In this document: positions 32,878 to 44,460 of the stretch, one piece after another
How the letters are laid out: every line of letters starts with the position of its first letter
Numbering within the stretch: position 1 is the stretch's first letter
Source: Cryomorphaceae bacterium
Lineage (GTDB): Bacteria; Bacteroidota; Bacteroidia; Flavobacteriales; ECT2AJA-044
Assembly (NCBI GenBank): GCA_017798125.1
Contig: CP059070.1
Span: 2,728,001-2,792,000, forward strand
Length of the DNA stretch: 64,000 bases
Direction of reading: 5' to 3'
Program-made: the position numbers and the translations under genes
Notes under the pieces: model-generated
What the model was told of the DNA's origin: nothing
Seen by the model: only the letters and a program-made list of their open reading frames with translations
The model's database searches: none

Positions 32878-34805
32878 TACTGGACGTGTTCGAGGACCAT
32901 CGGGAAGACTTCATAGCTGTAGGTCGCGCGAAGTTCCTCAATCCACTGCTCTTCCAACTGACGTTGGTAGTCCGAAATGATAATGCCCTTGGACTCATTG
33001 AGTTCCTTTGGCATTGGCTCCAACAACTCTAGGACTTCAAATACTTGGTAACCTCTATCCGTCTTCTCCACTGGGCTTAAACCGACCTTCCAATCTTCGG
33101 CTTTACCCGGGAATTCGGCACTGGTGTACAGTCCTTCTTCGACTTGATATGGAAGTTCGCTATCAGCATTGAGCTTTCCAGCGATCCACTCTGTGGTCTT
33201 CCCCTTTTCAAGATATTTGAGCATTTTCGCGGCCACTTTTTCATCGTTCGCTGTATGAACTTTCATCCGCGCGCGCTTAGGCCACATGTACTTCATCTTA
33301 TTGGCCTCATAATAAGCCTCTAGACCAGCCGTGTCTTTGACAGCCTTAGACCAAACCTCATCATCCATGAGCTCAAACAACAAGATTCCATCACGGTACT
33401 CTTTGTACAAAAGCTTGAACTCTGGGTATTTCTCCTCTAGGTGATCGTTCTCATACGACATCACTGCCTTTTCAGAGAAGTTTTTGAAGGCAACGCGAAG
33501 CATGGTTTCCTTATCTTGATTTAAATCCGCTGAAAACTGGAGCTTTCCAAGGTACTCAGCAAAATCAGACTGAAGCAATACGGTATCGGCGAAAGTCAAT
33601 ACCGGACGCGTGTAACCGGCCATGATTTCGGGTTTCCAGGCTCTTCGATAAAATGATTCATCGACTAGCTGCTCAAAAACCACCAAATTCTTCTCCTCTA
33701 CTTCAGGGGCATATTCTGCCATCAATCGGTCAATAACGACTCGTTGACTTTTTTGTGCACGTACGTCCCCTTTAATTTTTCTTCGAACTTCGAATTCATC
33801 CTCTTCTCGGCTGGGCGGTCCTTTGACATCCATGAGACGAATGATGTGATAGCCAAACTGCGTGCGAACAGGTTCGCTTACTTGGCCAACGGAATCCAGC
33901 GAGAACGCTCCTTCCTCAAATTCTTCAACCATGACTCCAGACCCAAACCATCTCAGCTCACCTCCCGCACTAGCAGAGGTCTTGTCGTCCGAATACTGTA
34001 CCGCTAGGGCTGAAAAATCCTCTCCGGAAACTGCTTTCTGATATACTTCGTCGGCTTTTCTTTTAGCCGTGTTCCAAGCAGCCGTATCTCCTTCTTCTAC
34101 TTGAATGAGGATATGAGCAACTTTGCGCTGTCCTCGAGCCGGGCGGCTATCCGTGATCTCGATTAAGTGAAATCCAAAGCGCGTACGAATAGGCATGCTT
34201 ACCTCACCCACCGGGGTGTTGAACGCGGCAGACTCAAAAGGGTATACCATATAAAGCGCTGTAAAGTAACCCAGATCCCCTCCGTTATCCTTTACGGATG
34301 GATCCTCACTGTATCTGCGCGCCATGCTCTCGAAGTCAGTACCCGCCAGGATGCGTTTACGAACCTCAACTGCCTGATTGTACACCCGCAGTGTATCTTC
34401 AGGTGTGGCATTTTCATTTACAGAAAAGAGTATGTGACGTGCGCGGATTTCTTTTTGATAGCGCTCAAAGGCTTCGTCAACCAAGGCTTCGGTAACTTCC
34501 GCGTCGTTCAAATACGGACGAGCAAGGTCTTTGCGATATCCTTTGAGTTCACGCTTGAATCGAGGCATGGTATCCAATCCAGCCTCTTCGGCAGCCAATA
34601 CCTTTAATTTGAAGTTAATGAAGAGCTCTAGGTATTCCTCTGGCGTTTTTACTTCTGCCGTTGGCGTATTCCTGTTCTTATTGTAGACGTGTTCAAATTC
34701 AGCCAAATAAATACTGTCTGATTCAAGAATCATCAACAGCGAATCATTCTGTGCAAAAGTGCTTCCTATACTGAAAATGAAAAGTAGTGCAACGAGTTGC
34801 TTCAT
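32877..34805 (-). CDS. peptidyl-prolyl isomerase with two parvulin domains (PpiC/SurA-like)
   Basis: 642 residues with a signal peptide (MKQLVALLFIFSIGSTFAQ). Two parvulin domains are clear: ARHILFSVNENATPEDTL to FGFHLIEITD (about 122-220) and AHILIQVEEGDTAAWN to FGYHIIRLMD (about 227-330), each with the NGG/AGG and FGYHxI blocks. A long helical C-terminal part (about 380-640) is probably a chaperone domain. It starts 25 bp downstream of guaB and overlaps the lipoprotein gene by 1 bp. Confidence 0.9.
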   Translation of the reverse strand: MKQLVALLFIFSIGSTFAQNDSLLMILESDSIYLAEFEHVYNKNRNTPTAEVKTPEEYLELFINFKLKVLAAEEAGLDTMPRFKRELKGYRKDLARPYLNDAEVTEALVDEAFERYQKEIRARHILFSVNENATPEDTLRVYNQAVEVRKRILAGTDFESMARRYSEDPSVKDNGGDLGYFTALYMVYPFESAAFNTPVGEVSMPIRTRFGFHLIEITDSRPARGQRKVAHILIQVEEGDTAAWNTAKRKADEVYQKAVSGEDFSALAVQYSDDKTSASAGGELRWFGSGVMVEEFEEGAFSLDSVGQVSEPVRTQFGYHIIRLMDVKGPPSREEDEFEVRRKIKGDVRAQKSQRVVIDRLMAEYAPEVEEKNLVVFEQLVDESFYRRAWKPEIMAGYTRPVLTFADTVLLQSDFAEYLGKLQFSADLNQDKETMLRVAFKNFSEKAVMSYENDHLEEKYPEFKLLYKEYRDGILLFELMDDEVWSKAVKDTAGLEAYYEANKMKYMWPKRARMKVHTANDEKVAAKMLKYLEKGKTTEWIAGKLNADSELPYQVEEGLYTSAEFPGKAEDWKVGLSPVEKTDRGYQVFEVLELLEPMPKELNESKGIIISDYQRQLEEQWIEELRATYSYEVFPMVLEHVQ

Positions 34806-34830
34806 CGTAAATCCTGAATTTGTTTATTGA

Positions 34831-36351
<1,521 letters not shown>

Positions 36352-39300
36352 CTAGCGAATTAGAGTAAGGGTTCCTGCGTTTCTAACACTTTGATCATCA
36401 AAGCTATACTCGATAACGTAGGAGTAGATTCCCAGCGGCATGTCCTCCCCATTGAAGGTCCCATCCCAACCAACAGTAGCGTCCGTACTTTCGAATAATA
36501 ACCCACCCCATCGATCGTAAATCCGCATGGAATAAGTCAAGTCATCCGGAACGACCCCGCTTGGCCTAAAGACCTGATTCTCAGGAATCCAACCGCCGGG
36601 ATGGAAGGCGTTCGGAATAAAGAGTAATGGTTCTCTTTCAATACAGAGTATATTCGATCGACTTACCTCCATAAATCCAAGAGGATTATCTGGCCCCTCA
36701 ATAGCTACTACGAAGTAGCAATATTCATTAAGAGCTTCCGAACTATTCCCAGCGAAATCATCCGAATAGCTGGTGGTACTAGGAGGAAGTAAGGCTTCTA
36801 AGGTGGCCGTGTTGGGATCAACAAGATATCGGTAGACTTCATAACCGGCGATTGGCCCAGCCCATCCTTCATAGGTGTTCCACAGAAGCTGATTGGCATC
36901 CAAGCCGCCTGGTAGGGACTCCAAATAAATTGTTCGACTCGTATTGCTCGTAGCCAATACGTCTCCGCACGTATCAATAGCGGCAACTCTATAAAAGTAG
37001 CTCCGGGTATTGGGCAGTGAGCTCAAATCGGTCAAATCGAACAAATCTAGCCCGGGCGTTAAGCCGATAGTTGATACGGGGGCAAATGGACCTGTAACAA
37101 CATTGCTGCGCTCTAATCGCAGAGAGCTCACGGCAGAAGCGGTATCCAAGTACACCTGAAATTCATTCCAAGTACTGGTGACATCCACCGTGGCAAAAGT
37201 CATGTATTGAAAAGCTGGTGCTTCTGTAGCAGACACAGTTACACATACTCTGTTCGATCGAGCAGTGACTCCACCCGGACCTTGAGCCTCAACATAATAG
37301 CACAGGCTATCCCCAGGAAGGAAATTCACATCTTCCCATGTCAAAGCACCGGCTGGAAGCGGAGTCGGACTGTAAGTCGAACCATTCAAAGAGGTATATA
37401 ATTCGTACGAATTGACCGTAAATCCTTCATAGGAATTCCACGATAAAACGTTCGTCGTATCGCAAGAGAATACATCCACATTAAGATGTACAGTGCGGTG
37501 TTGCGCCGATACTGGAGAACGATTCCCGCAGCTATCTACTACGGCCACCCCATAGATCTCGTACTCATTAGAAGCATTGCTGTTGGGGTTTTGATAATCC
37601 GTTTGATTCAAATCAAAGACCGTATCTATGGGAAGCCATGCGGCATTTACCTCGTCAAAAAGATAAATGATGTAGAATTCGGCATCTATGGTGGTCGTGC
37701 CTTGATATCCAATATGAGCCAATCCATTGCTAGAATTCACCGATGCAGAATCCACCGAAATAGCCGTCGGCGCATCGAGATCTTCTAGAACGACAGACGC
37801 TTCATTGGAATTGGACATACACTGAACGCTGGCATCCCAAATCTCAATCCGATAGTTAACGGGCTCAGAGCACACAGGGAATAGATCGTCATAATTCGTG
37901 TTTTGAGTACTGTCAATCACGGTCCAAGTCCCCACGGGGTACTCCCGGAGTACTCTATATAATCCTGCTGACGCTGGCAATGGATTTAGCGGCGCGTTCC
38001 AAGTAAGCTGGGCCGTAGCTCCACCCGGAGCAACAGTGGCTGATAGCAAGATGGGCGAAATCGTATCACTCCAGAAGGAAGGGACTCCACACGAATCCAA
38101 AGAGCGAACAAAATAGCGCCCCCCAGAGAAGCCGTTTGGATTGAGGTAGCTATTTGAAGACGCCCCAAACACTGTATCCAATACAGGAAAACCATTACCC
38201 ACACTATCTTCATAGAATACCAAGTAATTGGACAAGTTGGTTGTATCGGGCGGAAAATCCCAAGTGATTTGCACGCCAGCAGTAGAATCAAATTGGACAC
38301 ATCTGGGTTGCGGTGGCGGCACAGAATCACTCTCAACGACAATGGCTACTGTGATGTAGTTGATTCCAGGAATTGGACAAAAATCGTCCGTTACTTTAAA
38401 GACGAACCGGTGTGTAGAAATGGTCTGACAGCCCAGAACTGTACTTAGATGTGCACACGTTGGCGTCCAATTGAAGGTCGTTCCTACCAGGCCAATATTG
38501 GTCTGAGGCAGTGGTGGATTTAATGTAGCACACGGCGGTTCAAAACAGTTTGGCCCCAATTGACCACCTACCGCGGTCATTTCAATCGCCTGAAGAGTAC
38601 CGTTCGGATGAAGGTCAGCGTCAATAGCATTCACCGTGAAGGAAATGGGCTGACCTAGAGATACTGTATCTACAAAATAGGTGGGAGTCACTTGTGTGAA
38701 CCCCGCTCCGTTAAAAGTTATTTGAGGTGCATCATTTACGGGACTGCCCGCACCTCCAGCGGGTGGGCATGAACCGCTGAAGAGTGTTTGATGATCGCGA
38801 AAAACTTCACTCACCTTTTGTCCACACCTCCACGACTCAATCTTGATGCAGCTTACGTAGTTACCCGCTGTATAATTCAGCATACTTATGGCGCCTGACT
38901 CATGGTCAATAGACGCACCCGTGTTATTGGGATTCTGCGCAGGACCTGGATAGGGGTCATCAAAGGCATATCCTCCAGAAAAGGTAACCGCCGCAGGAGG
39001 CCATGTTCCTGGAGATTCATCCAGGGTGGGTGCCCAATCAAAGTACAAGGAATCAAGGTCTCGATCCGAACCGAGCGGATTCATGGTGACAAAATACCCC
39101 GTACAGAGCGAGGTGGCCGGACGAGCTAAGAAATCAGGCGAATTGTCGTAGCAGTTTGAAGCATCAACTGGGTTCGTAGCCCCCGGCAAGGTGTAGGGAT
39201 ACATTACGGCGCGTAGGCTTTGGCCCCAACTTCCAGGATTTGTGATGTTGGTAATCGACGTATTTCGACAGCACTGCTCCCATGAGAAAACCCACCCTTG

Positions 39301-39663
39301 AGGAGGTGGAGACCCGGAAAGGGTAATAGGTGAGCTTTGATAAATAAACTCTTCCACAGCACCTAGGGAATTTGCGCTACAGGAGAGTTGTTGCGTGGAA
39401 TCGACACATGTGGGTGAAATATCCGTTGCGGAAGCTTGGACAATGGGTATAAAGCTGAGGTTGGGATTGTTATACACATTAATCCCACTCACAAAGAATA
39501 AGTTCGGACACTGTACACAACAGTCCCGGTAAATCTTTACCCGAAAAATATATTCTCCATTGCTGTTGCATTCCCACGTAATCTCGCCCCCCATGATATG
39601 GAAAGCTTCAGCGGGAACGGACAAAGTAAGGGTCAACAGCAGCAGGATAGCAAATCGTAGCAC
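36352..39663 (-). CDS. giant T9SS-exported protein with type B sorting domain (gliding-motility-associated C-terminus)
   Basis: 1103 residues. A signal peptide (about 1-20, ending VPAEA) is followed by HIMGGEITWECNSNGEYIFRVKIYRDC, the N-terminal module typical of a Bacteroidota surface-protein family. The middle has several fibronectin type III-like beta-sandwich units. The last 89 residues (about 1015-1103) are a type B sorting domain: FIPNAFHPG, MRIYDRWGGLLFES, GWDGTFNGEDMPLGIYSY and a TLIR end, which direct export by the type IX secretion system to the cell surface. It is a tandem paralogue of the gene upstream. Adhesion or matrix functions are likely but unproven. Confidence 0.85.
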   Translation of the reverse strand: MLRFAILLLLTLTLSVPAEAFHIMGGEITWECNSNGEYIFRVKIYRDCCVQCPNLFFVSGINVYNNPNLSFIPIVQASATDISPTCVDSTQQLSCSANSLGAVEEFIYQSSPITLSGSPPPQGWVFSWEQCCRNTSITNITNPGSWGQSLRAVMYPYTLPGATNPVDASNCYDNSPDFLARPATSLCTGYFVTMNPLGSDRDLDSLYFDWAPTLDESPGTWPPAAVTFSGGYAFDDPYPGPAQNPNNTGASIDHESGAISMLNYTAGNYVSCIKIESWRCGQKVSEVFRDHQTLFSGSCPPAGGAGSPVNDAPQITFNGAGFTQVTPTYFVDTVSLGQPISFTVNAIDADLHPNGTLQAIEMTAVGGQLGPNCFEPPCATLNPPLPQTNIGLVGTTFNWTPTCAHLSTVLGCQTISTHRFVFKVTDDFCPIPGINYITVAIVVESDSVPPPQPRCVQFDSTAGVQITWDFPPDTTNLSNYLVFYEDSVGNGFPVLDTVFGASSNSYLNPNGFSGGRYFVRSLDSCGVPSFWSDTISPILLSATVAPGGATAQLTWNAPLNPLPASAGLYRVLREYPVGTWTVIDSTQNTNYDDLFPVCSEPVNYRIEIWDASVQCMSNSNEASVVLEDLDAPTAISVDSASVNSSNGLAHIGYQGTTTIDAEFYIIYLFDEVNAAWLPIDTVFDLNQTDYQNPNSNASNEYEIYGVAVVDSCGNRSPVSAQHRTVHLNVDVFSCDTTNVLSWNSYEGFTVNSYELYTSLNGSTYSPTPLPAGALTWEDVNFLPGDSLCYYVEAQGPGGVTARSNRVCVTVSATEAPAFQYMTFATVDVTSTWNEFQVYLDTASAVSSLRLERSNVVTGPFAPVSTIGLTPGLDLFDLTDLSSLPNTRSYFYRVAAIDTCGDVLATSNTSRTIYLESLPGGLDANQLLWNTYEGWAGPIAGYEVYRYLVDPNTATLEALLPPSTTSYSDDFAGNSSEALNEYCYFVVAIEGPDNPLGFMEVSRSNILCIEREPLLFIPNAFHPGGWIPENQVFRPSGVVPDDLTYSMRIYDRWGGLLFESTDATVGWDGTFNGEDMPLGIYSYVIEYSFDDQSVRNAGTLTLIR

Positions 39664-39700
39664 TGACCTCAGTATTTGCCTTCAAGATACGGAAAAGCAC

Positions 39701-39726
39701 AAAAAAACCCCGCCGAGGCGGGGTTT
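39701..39726 (-). terminator. intrinsic terminator between the two T9SS genes
   Basis: AAACCCCGCC-GA-GGCGGGGTTT (39705-39726) is a perfect hairpin followed, on the minus strand, by a T7 run (plus strand A run from 39701). It terminates the 39744-43091 gene before the downstream paralogue, so the paralogue must have its own promoter in about 35 bp. Confidence 0.9.
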
Positions 39727-39743
39727 CAACACTTTTCTTGTAC

Positions 39744-42700
39744 TTATCGAATCAAAGTTACATAACCGGAGTATCGAATAGCCTCATCAGCACCTTCTGG
39801 TAGGTATTCAATGGCATAAGTATAAACTCCTCCTGGCATATCTTCACCTTCAAAGGTACCATCCCATCCAATGGTGGAATCCGTGGTGTAGAATACTTCT
39901 TTACCCCAACGATCAAATACGCGCATTTCATACGGATATTGGTCTACAAAGAGTGCCGAAGGTTTGAAGACTTGATTCTCCGGAATTGAACTCAATGGAT
40001 TGAAGGCGTTCGGGATAAACATTCTAGGATTCTGCTCCACACACGTCAAGTTGGACGTGCTCAGCTCCAGGAATCCATATACATTTCCTGCTCCTTCAAT
40101 CGCCTCCACATAGTAGCAGAACTGTCCATTTCCTTGTTGGCCTAAGAAGGTGGTATTCAAGTTATCGATCCAAGTGGTTGTATTACCCGGAACGTTCGCC
40201 AACGGAGTCATATTCGGAATACCGTCAATCCAACGATAAATGTTGTAGGATTCTACCCCACCATCCCAGTAACGATATGCGTTCCAAGATAGCTCATTAG
40301 TCAGATTCGCATTTGCGACAACATCGAGGTGAATGGTATTGGAAGTGTCCGAAATCAACACATCAGCTCCACAATCATCCACAGCAACAACGCGGTAGTA
40401 ATATTCCTGCAGATTGAAATTGGCGGTAAGATCTTGGAATTGAATCTCGGAACCGGTTAAAGGCTGAGGTACCAAGCCAACTTGAGAATAAGGGCCGGCC
40501 AATCCAAAGGATCGTTCAATTCGATGTTCAATAACGTCAGCAACCGTATCCACATAGACTTCCATGTCGACCAAGTTGGCCGTGATATCCACAGTCACAA
40601 ACTTCATGTACTCCCACTGAGGCGCTAAAGGAGCGTCAGCAAATATGCACAGCTGATTCGATCGGGAAGTCTCCGCCCCAGTTCCAACCGCTTCAATGTA
40701 GTAGCAGTAGCTGCTGAAAGGAGTTAAGTTCGCATGCAAAAAAGTCGTATCACCAGCAACGGTCGTTCCAAGCAACGTTACTGGACCGCTATTCTCACTG
40801 ACATAGATATTGTACGAAGCCATTGGGAAACCTACATAGCTGGTCCACCACAAACTGTCCGCATAAGCACATGCATCGAGCTCGTTACTCAAATGCATAG
40901 TGGTTTGAATACTCGAAACAGGGGAGCGATTATCACAACTATCTACGACGGCCACACCATAGGATTCAGGTCCATTGGCCGCATTACTATTGAGGTTGAC
41001 GTAGGTAGTTTGAGATAAATCAAACACAGTATCGATGGGGTTCCACGCCGAATTAATCGCATCCCACGTGTAAATAATGTAGTATACCGCATCCGTTGCT
41101 GTAGTCGCTTGGTATGAAATACTTGCCAAGTTATTGTTGATATCCACCGTGGCGCTGTCCGCGGGACTCACATTAGGAGGAGTCAAATCAGCCAATTGCG
41201 CTCCGTCCACATTTGATTGAGAATTACAGTTTCTCGACGTATCCTGAGTCTCTACTCGGTAATTGATGAATTCATTGCACAAGTTCACTGTATCAGAATA
41301 AGCAGTCGTTTGTGTTGAATCAAGCAATGACCAAGTACCCGCAGGGAATTCGCGGTAGATGTAGTAGTATCCCGTTGACGTAGCTGGTAGCCCACCCGGG
41401 AAAGGAGAGTTCCACGTCAAGTTCGCAACTGAACCTGGAGGTGGTGCTGCAACGGTAAGCTCAATCGGAGAAATGGTATCATTTGGTTGTGATAAGAAGC
41501 CACAACCGGTTGATTGACGTACAATATAATTTCCTCCACCAGGTGCACCAACGTGGGTAAACGTGTTCACGGTAGGATCGGGTATGGTTCCAATCTGACC
41601 ATATCCCCCACCCCCAACGGGTTGATGGTAGATGATATACTCATTAAATACCAGTCCGGTATCCAATGGTGGCGTCCAGTCCAGTTCCACATCTCCGTTG
41701 GCCAACGTTCGAATACACTTCACTTCAGCAGGGTCGCTCACCCCAGGAAGAACGGTTACCTGGAAAGTACCATAGAAAAATGCAGGTGCATTACAGAAGT
41801 CATCGGAAGCCCGGAGAAGGAAAGTATAGGTATTGCTCGAAGCACATGCATTGCTGTAGTTCAAGTTGGAACAATCCGTATTCCACGTAAATGTCGTTGC
41901 CGAACCAATGGGATTCGTAATCGGTGTTGCCGGATTCAACGTAGCACACGGAGGCTGCAAACAGCCCGTAGTGGTGCTTGTAAATCCTGCCCCAAACTGA
42001 GCCCCAGAAGCTAGGATGGTTACGTTCTGGATTGGACTTGGGGTACCCGCAGGCTGAGGATCAAAGTCCGAAGCTTGCATGTTAAACGTTACCGTTTGTC
42101 CTGCAAATACAGTATCCACAAACAAGGATGGAGTCACCGGCGTAAAGGTCGAAGCCGAGATGGTCACCTGAGGCGGGTTATTCGTCAAACCACCAGGAAG
42201 GCCCGGACAGTCCGCACCACCTAGATAGGTCGTCTGAAGATCACGGAAGACCTCAGCAATTTTTTGACCGCATCGCCATGCTTCAACTCGAACCACACTC
42301 ACGTATGATCCTGGAGTATAATTGGTCAAACTCACTTCACCCGAATTGTTGTTCAGGGTTGCGCCAGTATTGTTGGCATTTTGCGTTGGTCCTGGAAATG
42401 GGCTATTGAAAGAATATCCAGCGACAAAGGTAAAGGCTGTTGCTGGCCAAGGATTGTCCCGAAGTGGTTGATCCCAATCGTAGTAGAGGGAATCCAAATC
42501 CGAGTCAAATGCGTTCTGGTTGTAGGTAAATGGGAAACCCGTACAAAGCACCGTAGCTGGACTTTCCAGGAAAATTGGCGAGCTATCGTAGCAAGGATCG
42601 GCTGGGTTCGCATTCGGTGCACCGACAGGTGTATATGGATACATGATCGCGCGAAGCGTGTGACCTGTAGAACCTCCACCGGTCAGAATCAGGTTGTCAA

Positions 42701-43091
42701 TGGCTCCGTTGCGGCAGCAATCGTCCCAGGTAAACACCCAGCCGTTCGCTGGCGGCGTACCTGTAAGTGTAACCGGGTTTGAGATGTATACGTACTCCTC
42801 CGCTGAACCAGCTGTTGGATTCGAACACGGAAATCCACAGGGTGGTGAAATATCGGTTTGAGAAATGAAATTACAGATGATAGTGTTAGGGAATGATCCG
42901 TAGTTCCAAATGTTCAGGGTTTGTGCTGATGTTTGCCCAGGAATACCGTTACAATCACGGTAAACTTTCAGGGTGAAAACATACTGACCATTGGCCTGAC
43001 ATTCCCAAGTAATTTCTCCTCCCATAATGTGAGAAGCAGAGGCTCCTGTCCAAAGGAAGACCGAGGCCAACAAAACGAGTAGTTTCTTCAT
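39744..43091 (-). CDS. giant T9SS-exported protein with type B sorting domain, tandem paralogue
   Basis: 1115 residues from ATG 43091 (MKKLLVLLASVFLW); an upstream in-frame extension of nine residues is not needed. Signal peptide about 1-20, then SHIMGGEITWECQANGQYVFTLKVYRDCNG as in the paralogue, an Asn/Pro/Thr-rich middle with fibronectin-like repeats, and the type B sorting domain at about 1025-1115 (FIPNAFNPLSSIPENQVF, MRVFDRWGKEVFY, GWDGTFEGEDMPGGVYTY, VTLIR). It shares the whole domain order with the downstream gene, so the pair arose by duplication. A hairpin terminator separates them. Confidence 0.85.
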   Translation of the reverse strand: MKKLLVLLASVFLWTGASASHIMGGEITWECQANGQYVFTLKVYRDCNGIPGQTSAQTLNIWNYGSFPNTIICNFISQTDISPPCGFPCSNPTAGSAEEYVYISNPVTLTGTPPANGWVFTWDDCCRNGAIDNLILTGGGSTGHTLRAIMYPYTPVGAPNANPADPCYDSSPIFLESPATVLCTGFPFTYNQNAFDSDLDSLYYDWDQPLRDNPWPATAFTFVAGYSFNSPFPGPTQNANNTGATLNNNSGEVSLTNYTPGSYVSVVRVEAWRCGQKIAEVFRDLQTTYLGGADCPGLPGGLTNNPPQVTISASTFTPVTPSLFVDTVFAGQTVTFNMQASDFDPQPAGTPSPIQNVTILASGAQFGAGFTSTTTGCLQPPCATLNPATPITNPIGSATTFTWNTDCSNLNYSNACASSNTYTFLLRASDDFCNAPAFFYGTFQVTVLPGVSDPAEVKCIRTLANGDVELDWTPPLDTGLVFNEYIIYHQPVGGGGYGQIGTIPDPTVNTFTHVGAPGGGNYIVRQSTGCGFLSQPNDTISPIELTVAAPPPGSVANLTWNSPFPGGLPATSTGYYYIYREFPAGTWSLLDSTQTTAYSDTVNLCNEFINYRVETQDTSRNCNSQSNVDGAQLADLTPPNVSPADSATVDINNNLASISYQATTATDAVYYIIYTWDAINSAWNPIDTVFDLSQTTYVNLNSNAANGPESYGVAVVDSCDNRSPVSSIQTTMHLSNELDACAYADSLWWTSYVGFPMASYNIYVSENSGPVTLLGTTVAGDTTFLHANLTPFSSYCYYIEAVGTGAETSRSNQLCIFADAPLAPQWEYMKFVTVDITANLVDMEVYVDTVADVIEHRIERSFGLAGPYSQVGLVPQPLTGSEIQFQDLTANFNLQEYYYRVVAVDDCGADVLISDTSNTIHLDVVANANLTNELSWNAYRYWDGGVESYNIYRWIDGIPNMTPLANVPGNTTTWIDNLNTTFLGQQGNGQFCYYVEAIEGAGNVYGFLELSTSNLTCVEQNPRMFIPNAFNPLSSIPENQVFKPSALFVDQYPYEMRVFDRWGKEVFYTTDSTIGWDGTFEGEDMPGGVYTYAIEYLPEGADEAIRYSGYVTLIR

Positions 43092-43221
43092 AGGTAGACG
43101 CTTCTGATAACCAGGCAAGCTGTAAAGTTAATTATTTGTAATCCTTTAACCTAAAGCTCTGCCCTGAGCTGTTTCATGATCGGTTTTCAAGACAAACGCA
43201 AGAATTGCTCAAATCGTTGGT

Positions 43222-44460
43222 TTAGGTCCACATCCAGATTAAAAAGAATGCAGAAAAAAGACTTAATAATACGACTCCAACCCACCCGTAGATTCGCCAG
43301 CCCACGCCGAGACGGCCATCTCCCGTGACTTCTTCCCCAGTCATGGCCCGAAGGTTCAAATAAGCGATAACCGGAGCAAAAACGAAGCTCAAGGTTGTCG
43401 CAAAATCCACAAGTGACTTCAACGATGTAACAAAGGCGAAAATGATCAGATAGCTCCCTCCTGCAAGCACCAGAAGAAAAGCTGGGTCAAACTGCCGGGG
43501 AAGCGGTTTATCTCGGAGTTGTAGGGATATTTCACGGAGGGTTCTGGCATATCCATCAAATACCGTAACCGTCGTAGACAACATGACGGTAAAGGCCGAA
43601 AGAGCAATCACCCACCTAAATTCTTCACCCAGGCTAAAGGTATATAAGGAAACGATTTGATCCGCAAACGCCACCGCAGAGCTCGAAAACTCAGTTCCCG
43701 TTCCGTACATCAAATAAGCGCCAAGGGACAAGAAGCAGAGCGCCAAGACCGCTGAAATTAGATAGCCAATGCGAAACTCGACCAGCACCTCTCGAACGGT
43801 CGGTCGGTAACCGGTCTGACGAATCCTGGCCAAGGTCCACAGGCTATTCCAAACGGAAAGATCCACGGCCGTAGGCATCCAGCCCATAAGGGCAATCGTA
43901 AAGGCAAGGGTTGAATGTTCCCAGAAGCCCGGCGCCTCAACGGCGCGATGGTCCACTACCGGTCCGTGAATCATCGTCAGCACAAATACAGCAACCGTAC
44001 TTAATAGAAGAAAAATAGAAACCACTTTCATCAGCCCATCCAAGGCATTGAACCTCCCGATCAGCAATAGCGCAACAACTGCAAGAAAGAGCAGACCGGT
44101 CATATTGGCCATGGAAATGGACAGTCCCAGTAGATTATTCAAGATTCCGGCACAGACAAAACTGACCGCAGCGGTAACGGCAAACATGGAGCCCAGTGTT
44201 ATGAAGAGGTAGACGTAAACCGCCCATCGGCCTACTCTCCGATACCCCGCCAACAGCGAAGTCCCGGTGGAAACGGCATATCGAGAACCGAACTCGAAGA
44301 ATGGAAATTTAATCACATTGGCCAACAAGACGGCTCCGACCAGCAAAAAGCCGTAGGTCGCTCCGGCACGAGTACTCTGGACCAAGTGACTCACGCCTAT
44401 CGCAGCGGAGGCAAAGAGTATTCCCGGACCTAGCGTCTTGAGAAAATTCTGAAGTTTCAC
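43222..44460 (-). CDS. Nramp-family transporter lacking the DPGN motif
   Basis: 412 residues with about eleven membrane helices. The start is GTG 44460, which overlaps the TGA of the upstream gene (GTGA); the open frame extends to 44514 but that part lies in the neighbour. The first helix reads GPGILFASAAIGVSHLVQSTRAGA, so the DPGN metal-binding motif of Nramp transporters is replaced by GVSH. Helix 6 carries GWMPTAVDLSVW, where MPxH would be expected. Such Nramp-like proteins are unlikely to move Mn2+ or Fe2+ in the standard way; some non-canonical relatives carry Mg2+ or other cations. The substrate is open. Confidence 0.78.
   Translation of the reverse strand: MKLQNFLKTLGPGILFASAAIGVSHLVQSTRAGATYGFLLVGAVLLANVIKFPFFEFGSRYAVSTGTSLLAGYRRVGRWAVYVYLFITLGSMFAVTAAVSFVCAGILNNLLGLSISMANMTGLLFLAVVALLLIGRFNALDGLMKVVSIFLLLSTVAVFVLTMIHGPVVDHRAVEAPGFWEHSTLAFTIALMGWMPTAVDLSVWNSLWTLARIRQTGYRPTVREVLVEFRIGYLISAVLALCFLSLGAYLMYGTGTEFSSSAVAFADQIVSLYTFSLGEEFRWVIALSAFTVMLSTTVTVFDGYARTLREISLQLRDKPLPRQFDPAFLLVLAGGSYLIIFAFVTSLKSLVDFATTLSFVFAPVIAYLNLRAMTGEEVTGDGRLGVGWRIYGWVGVVLLSLFSAFFLIWMWT

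Noticed and set aside
36352-43091. DNA repeats inside the giant T9SS genes as a CRISPR or satellite array
   Set aside because: The similarity is at protein-domain level between paralogues and fibronectin-like units, with no short regularly spaced identical repeats.
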